64,000 nt of DNA from Sipunculus nudus. Its lineage: Eukaryota > Annelida > Sipuncula > Golfingiida > Sipunculidae. This document shows, piece after piece, positions 1 through 15,000 of the stretch (its first letter is position 1; each line of letters starts with the position of its first letter). The DNA is taken from NCBI GenBank assembly GCA_026874595.1, contig CM049313.1, positions 56,627,159 to 56,691,158 of the forward strand, read 5' to 3'. The position numbers were made by a program, and so were the translations under genes. The notes under the pieces were generated by a model. That model did not search any database and was not told where the DNA came from. It worked only from the letters and a program-made list of their open reading frames with translations.

Positions 1-3000
1 ACTGACCTGTGTAGGTCATATTTGTATAATTTTGCTTTTTAATCAGTGATTTAGGTGTAGTCATACATAAGTGACTAATTTGGTGTAATTGCCTTCTTCG
101 CAGCTCAAGGCGTCCAGGACAAAGCACCATGTAAACATTTTATTTTATTACATCTCTTTGACTCCACACCTCTTTGTTTTAGGCTTTCTGTGTATATACA
201 CTTTCATTTACTGGTGTGACATATTGGTGTCACGATTTTGCTTTGGGTCTTTGTGTGTCAGAATACTAAAAAGCTGAAAGAACAAGCTTCTTTGGACAGT
301 TCGTAAGCCAGGTTTATATTATGGAATGTATTGGACAGTTCGTAAGCCAGGTTCATATTACTTTTCCATAAATAGTTCCATGATCTGTGGGACAATTTAA
401 GACATTTTATAAATTCATTGCTGTTGATCTCTGACTGATAGGTGCCAGACTTTTCTGTCTCACCAGATCTAGGCTTTCCCTAGTCTTTAGAGAACTTCTC
501 ATGGTTGTGCTCTAAAAAATGTGAATCACCTTGACAGTGTGTGTATTGATCTTCACCTGATTTACTGTCATGACAGTCTTTTGTATATTTTTAGATTGTC
601 CTTGAATAAGGTTAAATTTGGAGGGAGACATTGACGACATTTCCTCTTGCATTTGATATTCTTTAGAATTCCATATCAGTGGATCACATCAGACACTTAG
701 TATTTCCAGTACCGTTAAGCAATTTTGATGAAAGAGACTTTTCTTGTCTGAACATCGCCAGTTCTGGTGGACACACGTGACTTTCATATGTGAGACACTT
801 TTGAGATTTCAATATGTTGGACATGTTTGAATCTTCCATTTTGGACACATGAGACCACGTATGATTTTAGACTTCCTCAGGTTGGACACATTTGAGACTT
901 CATGTGTTATAAATTTGTGAGACTTCCTCATGTGGGACACTTTTGAGACCATTCCCCAAAGTTGGAAATTTTCTGCTGTTTAATCCAGAATGTATTTTTC
1001 TACATCCAGATCTTTGTTTTATTAAGGTGATTGTATTAATAGCCATATTTCTATACATTAAATTAAGTCTAGCAATTTAGGGACCCAAAACATTTCTTTG
1101 ATTAGACAGTATTTTCTTACTTTGTTCTAATTGGAACACAAAGACCCAACTGTACCTATTATTTGTTTAATGTTAATTAATTTCACCTTGTGACCTTTGT
1201 AAATTAATTTCACTTTCATTTCTTTTGACCATTACCCACTCATGTGAACCTTAAATTAAGATTATGAACATTCTTTCTGCATTATCATCTTTACTAATAA
1301 ATATCTCAGTTATACATTTATCAACTATAAACAGCTTATATACCAGTAATATATATAACCTTTTTTATGAATGCTGTATGTAAATTATAAAATACAAATT
1401 TTATCCTTTTGTTTGTTGCAAGGTAAGGATTTCATTGCAAATTCTTTGATATTAAATTTTTTAAAATGGAAATATAAAACAATCTATATTATGATAATAC
1501 AGATACAGAACATTTATTTGTATCCATGAATCCTTTATTCTGGTAGATTCCTGGCACAGATTAGTCAGTCAAATGAAATAATTTCCACACATAACCCCTG
1601 CACCATCTCCATGTGGATATATTAGTGATCATGGAAGTGATCGTGGTATTGATCATGGTAGTGATGCTGTGATCGTGCACATGTATGTGATTACTAAACT
1701 GATGGGATTCAGCACTGTTCATCAACCTGTGATCGTGAAAACTGTGATCGTGTTTTGATGTTAGTGATGTCATGCCTTGCTGTGACCAGCAGATATATTA
1801 ACAGTATACAAAGCTTTAAAATTAAGTACCAAGAATTAAAATCAGGCTTAAAGCTCGTTTTCCATATTTACTTTTTACTTTGCCATCATGTATCAAAATT
1901 TTTCCCCTGCTTTAGGGGTAGTACATTTTAGCAGGGATAAGTTAGTTTATTTATCAGTTATTTATCAACTTTATGTAAAAGTATGAGAAGATTATGATGA
2001 AGTTTAGTGGTGGGTAGATACTGCCCAAGGATTTTTCCATTGGGATTTGTCGGGAAGGTAATAAACTTACCTTATAAAAAAATCTCATTTAACTGAACAC
2101 AACATGTGAGAATTACATGTTCTGCACATCTTTTTGTAAAAGCTCTGTTGTATTAATTCTTCCCAGAGCCATTTAGATTTGTATAATTTCTGTGTGAGAC
2201 GTCAATTTATGACCAGACTTGTCCTCATGCTCTGACCCTTATTGTGATAAATAATTACCCAGGGCTGTTTTAGTGTAAATTGAACTGTGTTGATGGTAAA
2301 CTAACAATAATATGTATATGGAAAGCAAGCTTTGTTGACTGATGTGAAGGTAAAACTCAGACTTGATATATGTTGGTGATGATTAACCTGTGCTGTCATT
2401 GTGCACTCCTGTTATGTCTGTACATCACTTGGCCCCAGTGTCACTAACAACAGTCCAGGAGTTAACTCACTACTCACTAATAAGCTTCTGTACAGTTCAG
2501 GAAGAATTCCATGAGGTATATTTAAGCTTAAGGAAAATGACTAGTATTTGTCTACTGCAGCTTTATGGTTCATTAAAAGTTTCATTCCTGTTTCATGGAA
2601 AAAGTAAGAGTTATTGTACAAATGCAAATTTAAATATAATTTTAATTTTCTAACATTCTAATTTAGGGTTGTATGTCTCCCCACATATGAACAAAGGTAG
2701 ACAAGTACAGGGTCAATATGTCTCAAAAAGGAAGTCTTTCATCTTGTGTTGTGATCAGGAAATTGGAAAAGGCAATGTGAGGGTTCACATGTATTATGGC
2801 AGGAAAATTAGCTATATAAACATGGATGCTTTGCATCAAGTATTTTAAATAAACATCTGTCTTTATGATGATAAATAGGCTTAACTTGTTCAAAGGTAAA
2901 AAGATTATATTTTTTTTTGGAAAGGGTAGAATATATAAACCAGGGGATGAATGTGAGAGAGGGAGTTGGATGGAGCTGCATGTTTCCCTGTGCATGCGTC

Positions 3001-6000
3001 TTGTGGCATGCTAGGTGCTGATACTCACTAGCTGTAAAATAACCAGGCAGCTGTTTGTAGATACTCACCAGTCACCTCTCTAACCCTTCAGGCATGCTGT
3101 ATATCTGTATATAACATTTCCCTGGCTGTTGACAATAAAATATCAGACATTCACAAACAGTATTTATCAGGGAAAATAGGACTTATGGCTTAATGACTAA
3201 TTGTATTATTTTTAGTAAAAGGTCACAAGATTCATAACACAGAGAATTTATTTGCTACTCATTTGTTAACATAAATTCTGACAGTTGGTATCTACCACAG
3301 TATCTACCTGTATCACCATATTTATCATGGTGTCTGTCACACGGGTGTGTTGTTAACCTTAATCAATTAATATTTTTAATTCAATGGTAATGATAGATTA
3401 CCATAAATAAGTAAGTTTATTTAACTTATGTGAAACATTCAGTTACCGTCAGAAGCCACTTGTTGTTGAGATATGCTGTATCACATTTTGAGATACCTCA
3501 TGTGAATGTGTGCTTTTGCTATATCAAGAAACAAAATTAAAAGTGTCATCTTATATTATTCAGTGGGATAAAAATATATTAGCAGGTACATGTCGTGGCT
3601 TTAATCATAAAGCCCTCCATCATGTTTTACTTGTTTGATCCCAGCAATTTTTAAGAAAGACTATTAATGAAAGGATATAAGTTTTTTTTTAAATATTAGT
3701 ATTTTAAGAAAATTCTGATAATTTACAAATTATATTACAAATAAAATCAGTTTACCTCAGCATCTTCTGATTAGAACTTTTAGGGGGTTGGAGGTTGGCC
3801 TGAACTTCACTAACTTTCAGATGGAGAATTAATCATACACTATTATTTTAGGGACTGCTTTGATAATTGAGAGCTTTATTAAGTACCAATATTCTTATAG
3901 TCCTGAAAGAGTTCATCATTCATTGTATAGGGGATAATTATGGAAAACTTAATGAAGAAACTTTAAAAAATTGGTAGTTTGCCATATCTTGTGGAAGCCT
4001 GCTTGTTAGTATAATGTATTTGATTAAATGATATAATCTTGATATGTACTTCTGTATCTTAGTTTCATTATTAATGAAATCTTTGAAAAATTATATGCAT
4101 CTGCACAGGAAATTTGAATGAAATTTTAAAACATGAAGGAAGCATTTATTATGTGAACTGAAACATCTGTTTGAGAGGTTTCTTTCATTGATGGCATTCT
4201 TTCCTGCATGGACAAATTGCACATTTTGATGTCATATTTTGTCTACAGATGGCAGTGCTGCAGGTCTTCTGATGACAAGCCAGCCGTCCATTGAAGAGGC
4301 ATCTTTTAGTAACGTGGAGTTGAGCCAGAGCCTCAATATCAATCGTCCAAAGAAGAAACACAGCAGAAAAAGGCATAGTAGCTCCGACGGACTAGCAAAC
4401 AGAAGATCTAAAAGTTTGCAACATTGGAGCCCTGAAGATCCAACAGAGAAGCCGCTGACTAACGGAGATGTAAGGTCACCTTTACCAAGCACATTAATGG
4501 CAACCACAGGTCCATTAGCAAATGGTCATGAGGTCAAAGGTCATCCACTTGTTGATAATCTAAAGGAATGTGCTACAGATATGAGAGATCGAGGAGATTC
4601 AGCACCGCCAGAGTTAATAAATATCCACGATCCTCTGCGTGGAATCACAGGAGGTACAGATAATACAAGGACTAGTCTAACAGGAAAATTGACTAACGGT
4701 GAAACACAAAACTTAATAGACTTTGAGAGTAATTGTCTGGTTTCTTTAACTTCAGAAACACGAGTGGATAACAGTGCCTGCAGTACCCCATCGCACTCCG
4801 GGAGTGTGGTGTCACTTAGTCCTCAGCACAGTGTACGGACACCAGTCACTGAGAACGATCCTCTTGGACTGTTCACACTGCCTGTGCAAAAAATTAGTCA
4901 AAGTCAAAATATTCCCAAAATCACAGAAACCGCAAAGTCACCAAGCAAGTCTGTGAAAACTCAAAGCAGTAAGTACAAACTGCTACTTGACATTCAGCCT
5001 TTCAGCAACGATAAGTGGTCAGGGAGTAACCTTGACCCTGACCTTGCCAATAATCAGAACGATGCTGCCAGTCCCACGAGTCCTGCAAAATGGACACCTT
5101 TATCGCAATCCCAATCAGCAACTCCTTCAAATAAGGCCAACACCCTGCCAAATCCGGAACGTGGAGAATCCCCGTTCCATAAAACACGGTTGTTAAATAG
5201 AACAGGTTCATTCCGTAGTGCTTTCCGCTCAGCAGCAGGCATGCTGTCGAGCAAATTTAGTGAACTGAAACAGTCTGTGTCTACCCAAAACAGAAGCAAC
5301 TCTGGCAGTTCAGCCAGTTTATCCAAGGCAGGATCAACAGATAACATCATCGACGAAGACGAAGATGAGGAATACATGAGGAAGGCAGGAAGTCTTGACC
5401 AGCTGAGCGACAAGTTGGACAGGTCGCTATCGGATGGAATGCAAAAGGACCAAAATGGCCGTGCCAAATCCATCAAAGGTTATTTGTCTATGGGTAAGAA
5501 ATGTAGTGATTGTTTGTACATCTTTGTTTCACTGTGGGGACATTTTATTCGTTATCACTGTATCATATACCTTGTTCCTGATGGTTTGTGTCCAGTCATG
5601 TTTGTGTTTGATATGAACTTGGTTGTCTGATTTTATTTTATCATTTTCAGTTTAGTATTTTGGTGTTAACTTCAATATCCATTGATTCACCTATTGTATT
5701 ATATGATCATTGTAGTATGTACTGTAGTGATTTTACATTACACTTACCTATGTGAAACTATTTAATCCAAAATTTATATAAAAATGACCTTTGACCCTGC
5801 CTTTGCACACCTGTTTGCCTTGAGCTTAGCACACTCATCTTATTCTTGCTTTATCTCCTTTTCATAACTTATTCGATATTTTATTGGCCTGTTGTTCGAA
5901 AGATATTGCATTTATGATGAATTTTTGTTTGAAATCTATTCATAATATGAAACACAGAGGAAATATTATTTCTATGGGTTTCATAAAATGAGAAACAGAG

Positions 6001-9000
6001 GAAATATTATTTCTATGGGTTTCAACATATCTTACAGGACCTCGCCATAGAAAAAGAAGTTTTAAGCCATGATGTTAAAGATAAAGTAGTCAAAATCTAA
6101 ATGTCTTATGCATTATGCATGAGCCTTTCTGACCAATGAAACTTACAAAAAAAAACTGTCCAATCAGAAAGGGTCCTACTCTCTTGTTTTTGTGTTTAAA
6201 GGGAGTGATGTGTATGTGAACTGAAAGGAAATAATGGTTACTTTTTTAAAACAGATCAACTTGTAAACCCCATTCCTGACCTCAAAGCTTGTAACATTGA
6301 GTATATTGATGTTATGATAATGATGAAGTATATCTGCTCCCATAATGAAAATAACACCCTCCCTCCAGTGGATGAAATCCTACCCATAATCCTTCATACC
6401 CCCCCCCCCCCCAACCCCCACCTAGGGCTGAACAGAGAACTATTTTTAAGTTCCAAAATTTGGACTCTGGTACTTGTCTGTGTATATGCATATAAATGTC
6501 ACTGCATACTATATTTATTCAATACTGCAGGGCTTTAAATATGTAATAGTCAGTGTAACAGAGGTCAGTAATGATACCTTTGTTTCTTTTGCTACGTAGA
6601 AACCATTAACATATGAAATACCTGCTTGTTCTGATGTTAAGTTATACTCTGTTTATACCTGTTCCTTCATTAGGAGAAAGTAAAGCTGACACCAAGTCAG
6701 ATTCATACATTTTGCTGCGGTAAACAAATGACCATTCATATCTTTACATTGCTACCATGGCAACTAGTACCAAAGTCCAGGTTAGGGTATGCTTGTAGTC
6801 AAAATCCAAAATTTGGTACCCATTTATGCCCTACCCTGGACCATAGAAAATATTGATTGTGTTAAAATATTTTATATTTCATCACCACCTTTCATTATAT
6901 TAAGTTCTAATTGAAAATTTATAGTTGGTTTTGATGTTATGGAAACAAACTGATTAGATAATATATAAATATTTAATCTATTAGCTACAAAATAAATTAA
7001 AAAGAAAATTAACTTGAATTGTGTTTATCACAGTTTGTCATAACACTATCAAAAAGGCTTATTTTCTATAAATTCCCATTCAGTAATCCTTAAAACATTA
7101 ACAAACCCCATATTTGCAGGAGAGTGTTCAATTCATGTAAATTACAAGTGATTTTAAGAAGAAATAGAATTGGCTGACTTGATAAGTTTCTTGAATTTTT
7201 ATTGGGATTTATACCATTCACAGGTCAAAACGGTTGGGTATTTTGATGGGATGGGGTGGTTGTTTATGTATTAGGTGGTTGTGTTGGGAGGTGTTTGTCC
7301 TCATGGTATATCTCTTCATAGTTCCCCCGTGTGTGGCTATAATACACAGAGCTTAAGCTCAAGGCTATAAGAGTGTGCATACTCCTTGCACAGCAGTTCT
7401 ATGCTGCAGCTGTTCCAGATCTCCTTCGCTTAAACCGCTGCTTTGTGTAACAAGTTTTTCAGGTTTCTACACCATGGCTGACACAGGGCCAAGGATTGTA
7501 TAAGATTGATAAGAGGATGGTATTGCATTTTGTGTCAAACCAGTTAGAGCAGGGTGTCTTGAATGCACAAGGTGCAACCACACTGTCATTGGTCAGATTA
7601 CAGTTCTTTGCCATGTCCCAGCCCTAGTGGTAAAACCTGGAGAATCTTGCTGTACAAAGCAGCGGTTACAGCAAATGAGATACAGAAAGACTGCAGTGTA
7701 AAACTGCTGAGTGAGGAGTGTAAAGCGTGCAGTGTACTGTTAAAGCTTGATGTTAACCAGGAAACTGCAGACAGCTTCATTTGCATTAGTTCATCTGATT
7801 GTTCTCTGTCCCTGCTTCATACATTAACATACCATTACAAGGATTTGTTCACAATATGACATTTTAACCATATACGGAAATATTTTATGCTGCTGTCGCC
7901 CTTTTGTTTATAAGCCTATAAAATATTAAAAATTCAAAGACATTTGAAATATGAAATTTAGGAACAGCAGAAATCAATTATATAAATTATATAAAATTTG
8001 AAAAATAAATCACTGATTATGAGTTTCTTCCTCTATGCTCATGTGTAGACATAAAATCATTAATCAAATCCAAATGGAGCACACAGTGTATAATTAGTGA
8101 GAAATAGCTCTACATCTTTCTAAAGCAAATATTCAAAGTAACATGACAGTGAATCATAGAGACACCGCACAAAAATGTAATTATAGTGAGAATATTCCAG
8201 GTGATCTTTAACAGCCCTGAAAAAATCTTATTTTTTTATTGTTTAAAATGTTAAGACCCTGTGGCCAGCAGCCAATCACAGCTCTTTAAATGAATAAATA
8301 TTAAATATTTGCCAAGTAAAAAAGATATGATCAGTAAAACAGTGCTGCTGCAGTCCTGAAGCATACTTTGACCCTGACCCTGACCTTTGATAATTTACAG
8401 ATCACCGGACCTTGTCTTGCTGGTCCCGCTTGGGAATAAGATTAAGCTAAAAATGAAATTTGTTAGATACATATACCTAAAAAAATACTCTTTTGTTTAT
8501 AATGAAATATTCGCTATTACAGTCCTGATTTACAGATGCTAAGAATTATTTATTACTGAAAATGCCATGAAATTATCCATACCAGGGTGAATGAACCCCC
8601 AAGCCCTGAACCCTAGGGCTGTTATTTTATTACTTGGACAAGAGTTATTGAAAGTAGAAAGTAATATGGTTTCTTTACTTGATTTTAATTCATTTTGAAA
8701 TATTAAACTCTCAGGTAAAGGAATTATTAAAAAATTAAATTTTCATACACCTATGCAGAACAGAAAATTCATATATGAATGAAACCAACCACTTAAAGAC
8801 TTAAAGTGTAAAGTGAACTTTTGTTTTTTGAAGACAGAATATTTGCAGCTTCCCACTGATGTCAAGCACTGTGTTGCATCCATTTTCTCAAGTTTTATTC
8901 GACAACCACAATATTAACAAATGAGTGCATAATTTCTATATTAAATACAGACTTTTTGAATGCAACTAAGAATAAGTTTGATATTTAATTTGTGACTTCA

Positions 9001-12000
9001 GAAATGCACATCCAACATACTGTTTCAGAACTGCTTGTTCAGTTTCCTTTTCTTAGGTTTGTATGTAATAGTAGCATGTGATATACTGAAGTGCTAGTCT
9101 CAGCATGTAAGATATCCACCCTGAGTTCACCCTGCTTGTTTGTATGTATGTCTGTTTGATATTGTGCAGTGGTGCCCTATTTTGCTTATTGTACAGACTT
9201 CCTAGATGGCAGCACCGCTCTTTGGAGACAACTACAGTCATACGCTCTAAGCATTCCGTACTACTTTGAAGGGACAGAACACGAGCATGTTGATGCAGAA
9301 CACCCAACAGAAGGTGCTGGTTTGAGAAATTTAGAAACTTTAAAAATCAAGAGATTTTAAGAGAAAATTTCACAGAGATCATATGAAGGCTTACAACATC
9401 TAGAGATTTAAAGAGATACAAGCATTATTGGATAATGTTTGAAAAAACAGGAAATTTAGGGAATTAATGAAATGAAGAAAGAATTAGGAGACAGGAGAAT
9501 TCTATTATGTAAGAGCTATAGCTGTGAAATGAGAAATCTGGAACACTGAGAAGATACAGGTTATTGAGCCACAGGAAAATCCAGACATTGAGTTAGTAAC
9601 CGAAAAGTTAAGACATATATGCAGGAAATGTATTAATATTTTGATAAAGAATTGTCTGTCAAAGCATTCCTGAAATATAAGTTCATGCTTTCAAGAGATG
9701 AAAGGTGTATTTAAATATAAGACTTAAAGGTGAAAAATTGATATTCTTCTCGGGGACCTTTTCAGAAATCAGTGCAGGTGTGTGAATTTTCTTTATTATA
9801 CATCTATTTTCTTGAAAGAGATGTCAGAGTGGCTGGAGAACAAACTCTGTAAATTTGTACTGAAAATCTGTATAAAATTGTTTATATGGGGATCATAATT
9901 GACATTGGTTGTGCCTGAGAAACCAACCTTTTTGGCCTAAACTTGTACATTAGCAGAGATGCAGAATTAGTAGTAAACAGAAGTTAGGCCAAAAAAAGTA
10001 AAAGGCATGGTTCTCAGGCACCGCCCGCATCAATTTTAAACCCCCACATCAAAAATTTTTATTTTGATTTTCAATAGAAACTTACCAATTTTGAGCTGCA
10101 GCCGCTCGGTCATTTCTTTCAAGAAGATGAAATCATACAATTTCCTTTGTCATTTAGTGCTTTTACTTGTTTAGCCAAATAAAATTCTGTTATTATCATG
10201 CTTTTCCCTTATTATTTGACATTTTCATCAAAACATACCAAAAAATTAAGAATAAAAAAAACGCCTGCCCGCATTGATTTCTGAAAAATAGTGCCTGAGA
10301 ACCATACCTTTTTTTTATTTTGGCCTTAGTGGTACATTTTTGAGGAACAAGATGCAAATTCAGGGTATGAAGTACAGCAAGTACTGAAAGGAGGCCTGGA
10401 GCTTTGTACTAATATAATTTCCATCAGCCAGAAGTTAGCTTTTAGGAGCTTTTAACTTTTATATGTGTTTGTTTAGAATTAATACAGTTACACACAGAGT
10501 GTGCTTTCTGCCCAGTTGTCTGGGATCTTTTTGTTTTCTTTATTCACAAACTCATTTCTATTTTTCACTGCATACTAAAGTCAGCTTAATTATTTTGTTA
10601 TAGTTGGTTCAGAGTTCCTGATGTCTTATGATTGCATTTGTCTGTAAACTACTGATTTTTATTTGAGAAGATGTAACTTATTATATTGTTTTGAAAGATT
10701 GATATTTTATTGAATTTTAAGCTCAGAAATTTACAGCATGAGCAGTGTATTGTTGTGAATGAAAAGTGCATGTCTCCTCAAATTATTTACATACAGATTT
10801 ATTATACTTTAGAAATATAAGATTTTAAACTGATATTACATCATAACACAGGGTTTAATCATTTGGAGTTGTTTGCTTATTTACAGCAGGTTCCAGTCAG
10901 TCACATTCCGTTCTGGAACATTTAGTTCCAGTGAACGAGGTTGATGCAAGCAGCCTCTGGTCGAGTAGCAGTGATATGAAGCAGAACTCAGGATCAGTAC
11001 TCAGTCTCCCACAGAGAATATACGACACAGCGATGGAGGTTGAGATGAGCAGCTTGTCTCGCTGCAACGGCTGTTCGTCCCTCTTGTATGATGAGGAAAT
11101 CATGGCTGGATGGTCAGCTGATGACTCCAACCTTAACACAACGTGAGTGGTGACACATTGCAAATTTTAATTGTTGCACTTTATATGATTATTATTTCTG
11201 TGTTATTAATCTTTATTACATTCAGTTTTGAAAGTAAAACTTAAGTATGCAGGATTGTTAAGTTATACCTTATTTAGTGATTCAGATGAGGAGATCATAA
11301 TCTTGTGCTGATATTTTTATGTGGGTGTTGTTAAGTTAATTGATTGCATAGCATATGGCTGTAGTGATAGACCAGTGATCTCAGGCTGTGGAACCAAGAT
11401 CTGCAACATCATATTCTGAAAGTGTTACCTTATCTTGCAGGTGTCAGTTCTGCGGGTCTACCCTGGTTCCTTTGTTGCAGATATTTGTAAAGGTAATAGC
11501 TGTTTTATCTAATATATGTCCTTCAAATTTCTTTTTACATATCACACAATAAAAGAATATTCCATGACCAGAGATATTAAACCTAGTGAAGTTATATTTT
11601 TTCCTGCCAGCATATTCCTTACATTATCTCAGAAATCTGATGTTTATAGGAAAAACTATTTTGAAAATATTTTGAGCTGTGGATTTGATTTTAAGTATAG
11701 AAATAATTCAAAATAACATTTACTATCTGTCATTTCTGGTAAACCTTAAGAGCTGTTTGTTTTAGTGAGGTGTCTCTTATAGAAACAGCTTTCTTATTTT
11801 AACATTTGAATAAATTTTCAGGTAATTTTGAACTGCAGATTAAATCTGAAAAAAAATCTGAGTTCAACATTATTCTTTAAATATTACAGGTTGCAGTTAT
11901 AGGTTACATTTTGCATGTTTGAGCAATTGTAATTGCATCTTCTCAGCATCACTTTGTCAGGTATAGTTTAAAAATGGTTTTTCTGATATTTTTAGGATTT

Positions 12001-15000
12001 CCGTAATGTTGACCGAGCTAACATGGTCCACAGCCAGTCATGTGAGAGCATGCAAAGTATACAAAGCATGCCAAATGTTCCATTACATCAGCTGGCTGAT
12101 CCTAAGGGTCAAATGTCATTACGCAAAAAGGTACTGGCCACGCGAAGTGCTGATAACATACTGAGTACAACAAGTCAAGATGTCAGCATGAATGGCACAA
12201 AACAAGTCACAGAAACACAGGATGACCTTGACCTAAATAAGGCCAAGGTTATTGGCCAGTCATTTCAGAATGACCTTGTGAACTTGAACTTTGACCCTGC
12301 AGAGTCCAGCACAGATACACAAGTGGAGCCACAGAGTAAAGACTCAGGGTTGTCTGAAACAATTGTGGATGGTAATGGGACAACTGATGAGACAGAAAAT
12401 GATGCAGGGAAAGAGTCCACAGTTGGGTTAGCACAACCTGCAAGTGATGAGGCAGATACACAGTCTATAACATCTGTCAAGTCACTCTCGGCTGTAAATG
12501 ACAAGACTGATGGCGGACAAAGGTATCAGTTGTTTTGATTAGAGTTAAGGTATGGTCTACCGGTAGATATTTAAACAATGGGCAGATACATGAAATGAAA
12601 TGTTTTAACTTATTTAAAATAGGGTGTCGCATGGCCTTGTGGTTTGGGTGTTGTATTATGGACCAGAAATTCTCTGGTTTGAACGAACATTAATTGATGA
12701 AATCATTATAGAACCTGTGAGATTCATTTATATTTCTTAACTGCAGAAAATGATGTGCATTTTTCTACTGCAAAGTATATAAATACTTTAAATCGAGAAG
12801 GCTTAATAATAATATATCATCATTCTTAGAGTGAGTTTACCTTCACCCTGACTCGATATGCAGTGCCTTCAACAAGCCATGGGCCTATGCTCCAAAGAGA
12901 TCTATTTCATGTTGGAAAATGTTAGCAAACCTGATTTTGTATATTTGCAGGAAGTGTAAGGTGGAGCCACGTGTTTCTGAGGCCATTGTCGTGCCTTACC
13001 TTAGCCCTCTGGTGCTACGTAAAGAACTAGAAAACGTCCTTGAACAGGAGGGGGATGTGTCACTAACGAAACACGAGTTTGTGGACGACCATCCTATCAT
13101 CTACTGGAACTTGGTAAGTCTTACATCCACCAGAGGTCACTCTATACAGGGTCTTTGTACTGATGTAAAGACTCAGGCAGGTAAAAGGTGTAGCAGAGAG
13201 GTTTTTGAAAGCAAATATCAGAACTTTTAATTAAACATTTTCACTTCAGAGTTTAAATAAAAACATGCACTTGAATAACTATGTATTTCTGCAGAAAATA
13301 AACGCACATAAGTGACTTTGGGTGCTCATTGGTTGACCAGATCACATGACACAATTATTTCCCTCTACACATATGATTTGTGAATGAGCAAAAGTAGGTT
13401 CTGTTTCATATCAGCAAGTATCTGCCTGTCACACTGTATGTACAGTTATGGGTAGCCCAGTGTAAAAGCACCCCTGTTTGCCACTGGCCTTTGTTGTTAC
13501 CATTGTATAACCATTGTATGCTGGTTCTCATCTTTACTCCCCTCTCAGTCAGGAGCCAGTCTACATAAAAGGCCGCCAGTCCAGCCACTGTGATGCACTG
13601 TGAAGTACACAGTTAATATCTGTTTGCGTACATATAATTCATATAGATGATAATATAGATACTAACTGAAATAGGGTAGAACTGAGTAACCCATTTAGTC
13701 TCTCTGTATGATGATGATGTAATGCTTAGAGTTTGAATATAATAAATTGACTCATGTGATTAGCGCAGGGTAAAAAGAATTACCTGTTCTGCTTATTTCC
13801 TTTTACCTTTTGGTTGATTAAACCTATGGAGTATAGAGTGAGGTTGTTAACTCATCATTTATTCATTTTTTTTTCCAGCTGTGGTATTTCAAGAGGCTTG
13901 ATGTGCAGAGCCACTTACCAGGATTTGTTCTAAATGCAAAGAGTACAAACAAGGATGGCCAGGTGAGTTCAGAAAGCACTGAAAAAAAGACATGAAACAA
14001 AGTATGTGGTAAACTATAATGATAATTAAGCCACAGTGATCAAGCGGAGATCAAAATATGGTCAATTGAATTTGCTTCAGAGAAGGTATAAAAATAGATA
14101 CATTATCAGTATAACACAGACTTCATTAATAGATTTTCATGAGTTTTATTGATAAATAAACAAAAACTGAAATTCATTTGCGAACTAACTGATATGTGAG
14201 CATATTTAATGTTCCACAAGATGTGATATTATTTATGAATGTTTATTCATAGCCTCCCAAATCCTGGGCAAGTGCTGACAGCCGTCATGTGAACGTCCGC
14301 TGTGTGTGGGACAACTTGAGAATGTATGAAGACCTGGGTCCACCCATGTATATTTTATGGGGAAACAGTTAGTGTATTAAGACAAAACAAATTGATCTCA
14401 TAGTAGTTTTCTTACTGTTTTAAAAGTGTATTCAGATGATATTAAGCTAGTATTTTGTTTGTGTTTATGGTACCGGTAAACACACCTTATACTAGTTCAT
14501 ATTTTAAGAAATTTTTTATAGATTCTGGAATATTTATATTCTTAAAACTGATAAATATTTCAGCACAGTTATTTTAAATTCAAACTCTATACATATTTCT
14601 TTACTTTATTATATAATTCTTATTCAAATGTTTTTTTTTACCAGATGACAACCAGTCTGAGGTGGTAAAAGCCCTGGTGACGGACCCCCAGTCTTATCCA
14701 AGAAGGTAAATTATACATAATATATGTAAGGTATTTTCTGCGCACAATTCTCCAAAATTGGCTTAAGAGGAACAAAAGCTTTGCACATAGCTCATATGAA
14801 TCATATTCATATGTCCACTATTAGATGAGTAGTATTTTATTTATTAATTAAAAAAGATATTTTTATCTGTCTTCTTAGTAATTTGTGACTGACTAAGATT
14901 TGTTGATATGATCTGCCTCTGATAGTTTCATGTTGACTAAGATGTATCAATCAGGTTATGAGGCATCCTGTAAATAAAAATAGCTTCTATGGATGCAAAA

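Noticed and set aside
1561-1773. His-rich 70-codon minus-strand ORF as a metal-binding peptide
   Set aside because: It is a translation of the degenerate GTGATCGTG microsatellite.
7563-7859. 98-codon ORF as a possible DENND4 exon
   Set aside because: It could be joined in phase to the candidate microexon but has no donor giving a continuing frame and overlaps an inverted-repeat element.
8390-8445. Possible DENND4 exon after a TTTACAG acceptor
   Set aside because: The frame [14 protein letters not shown] looks protein-like, but no GT donor follows at a usable position.
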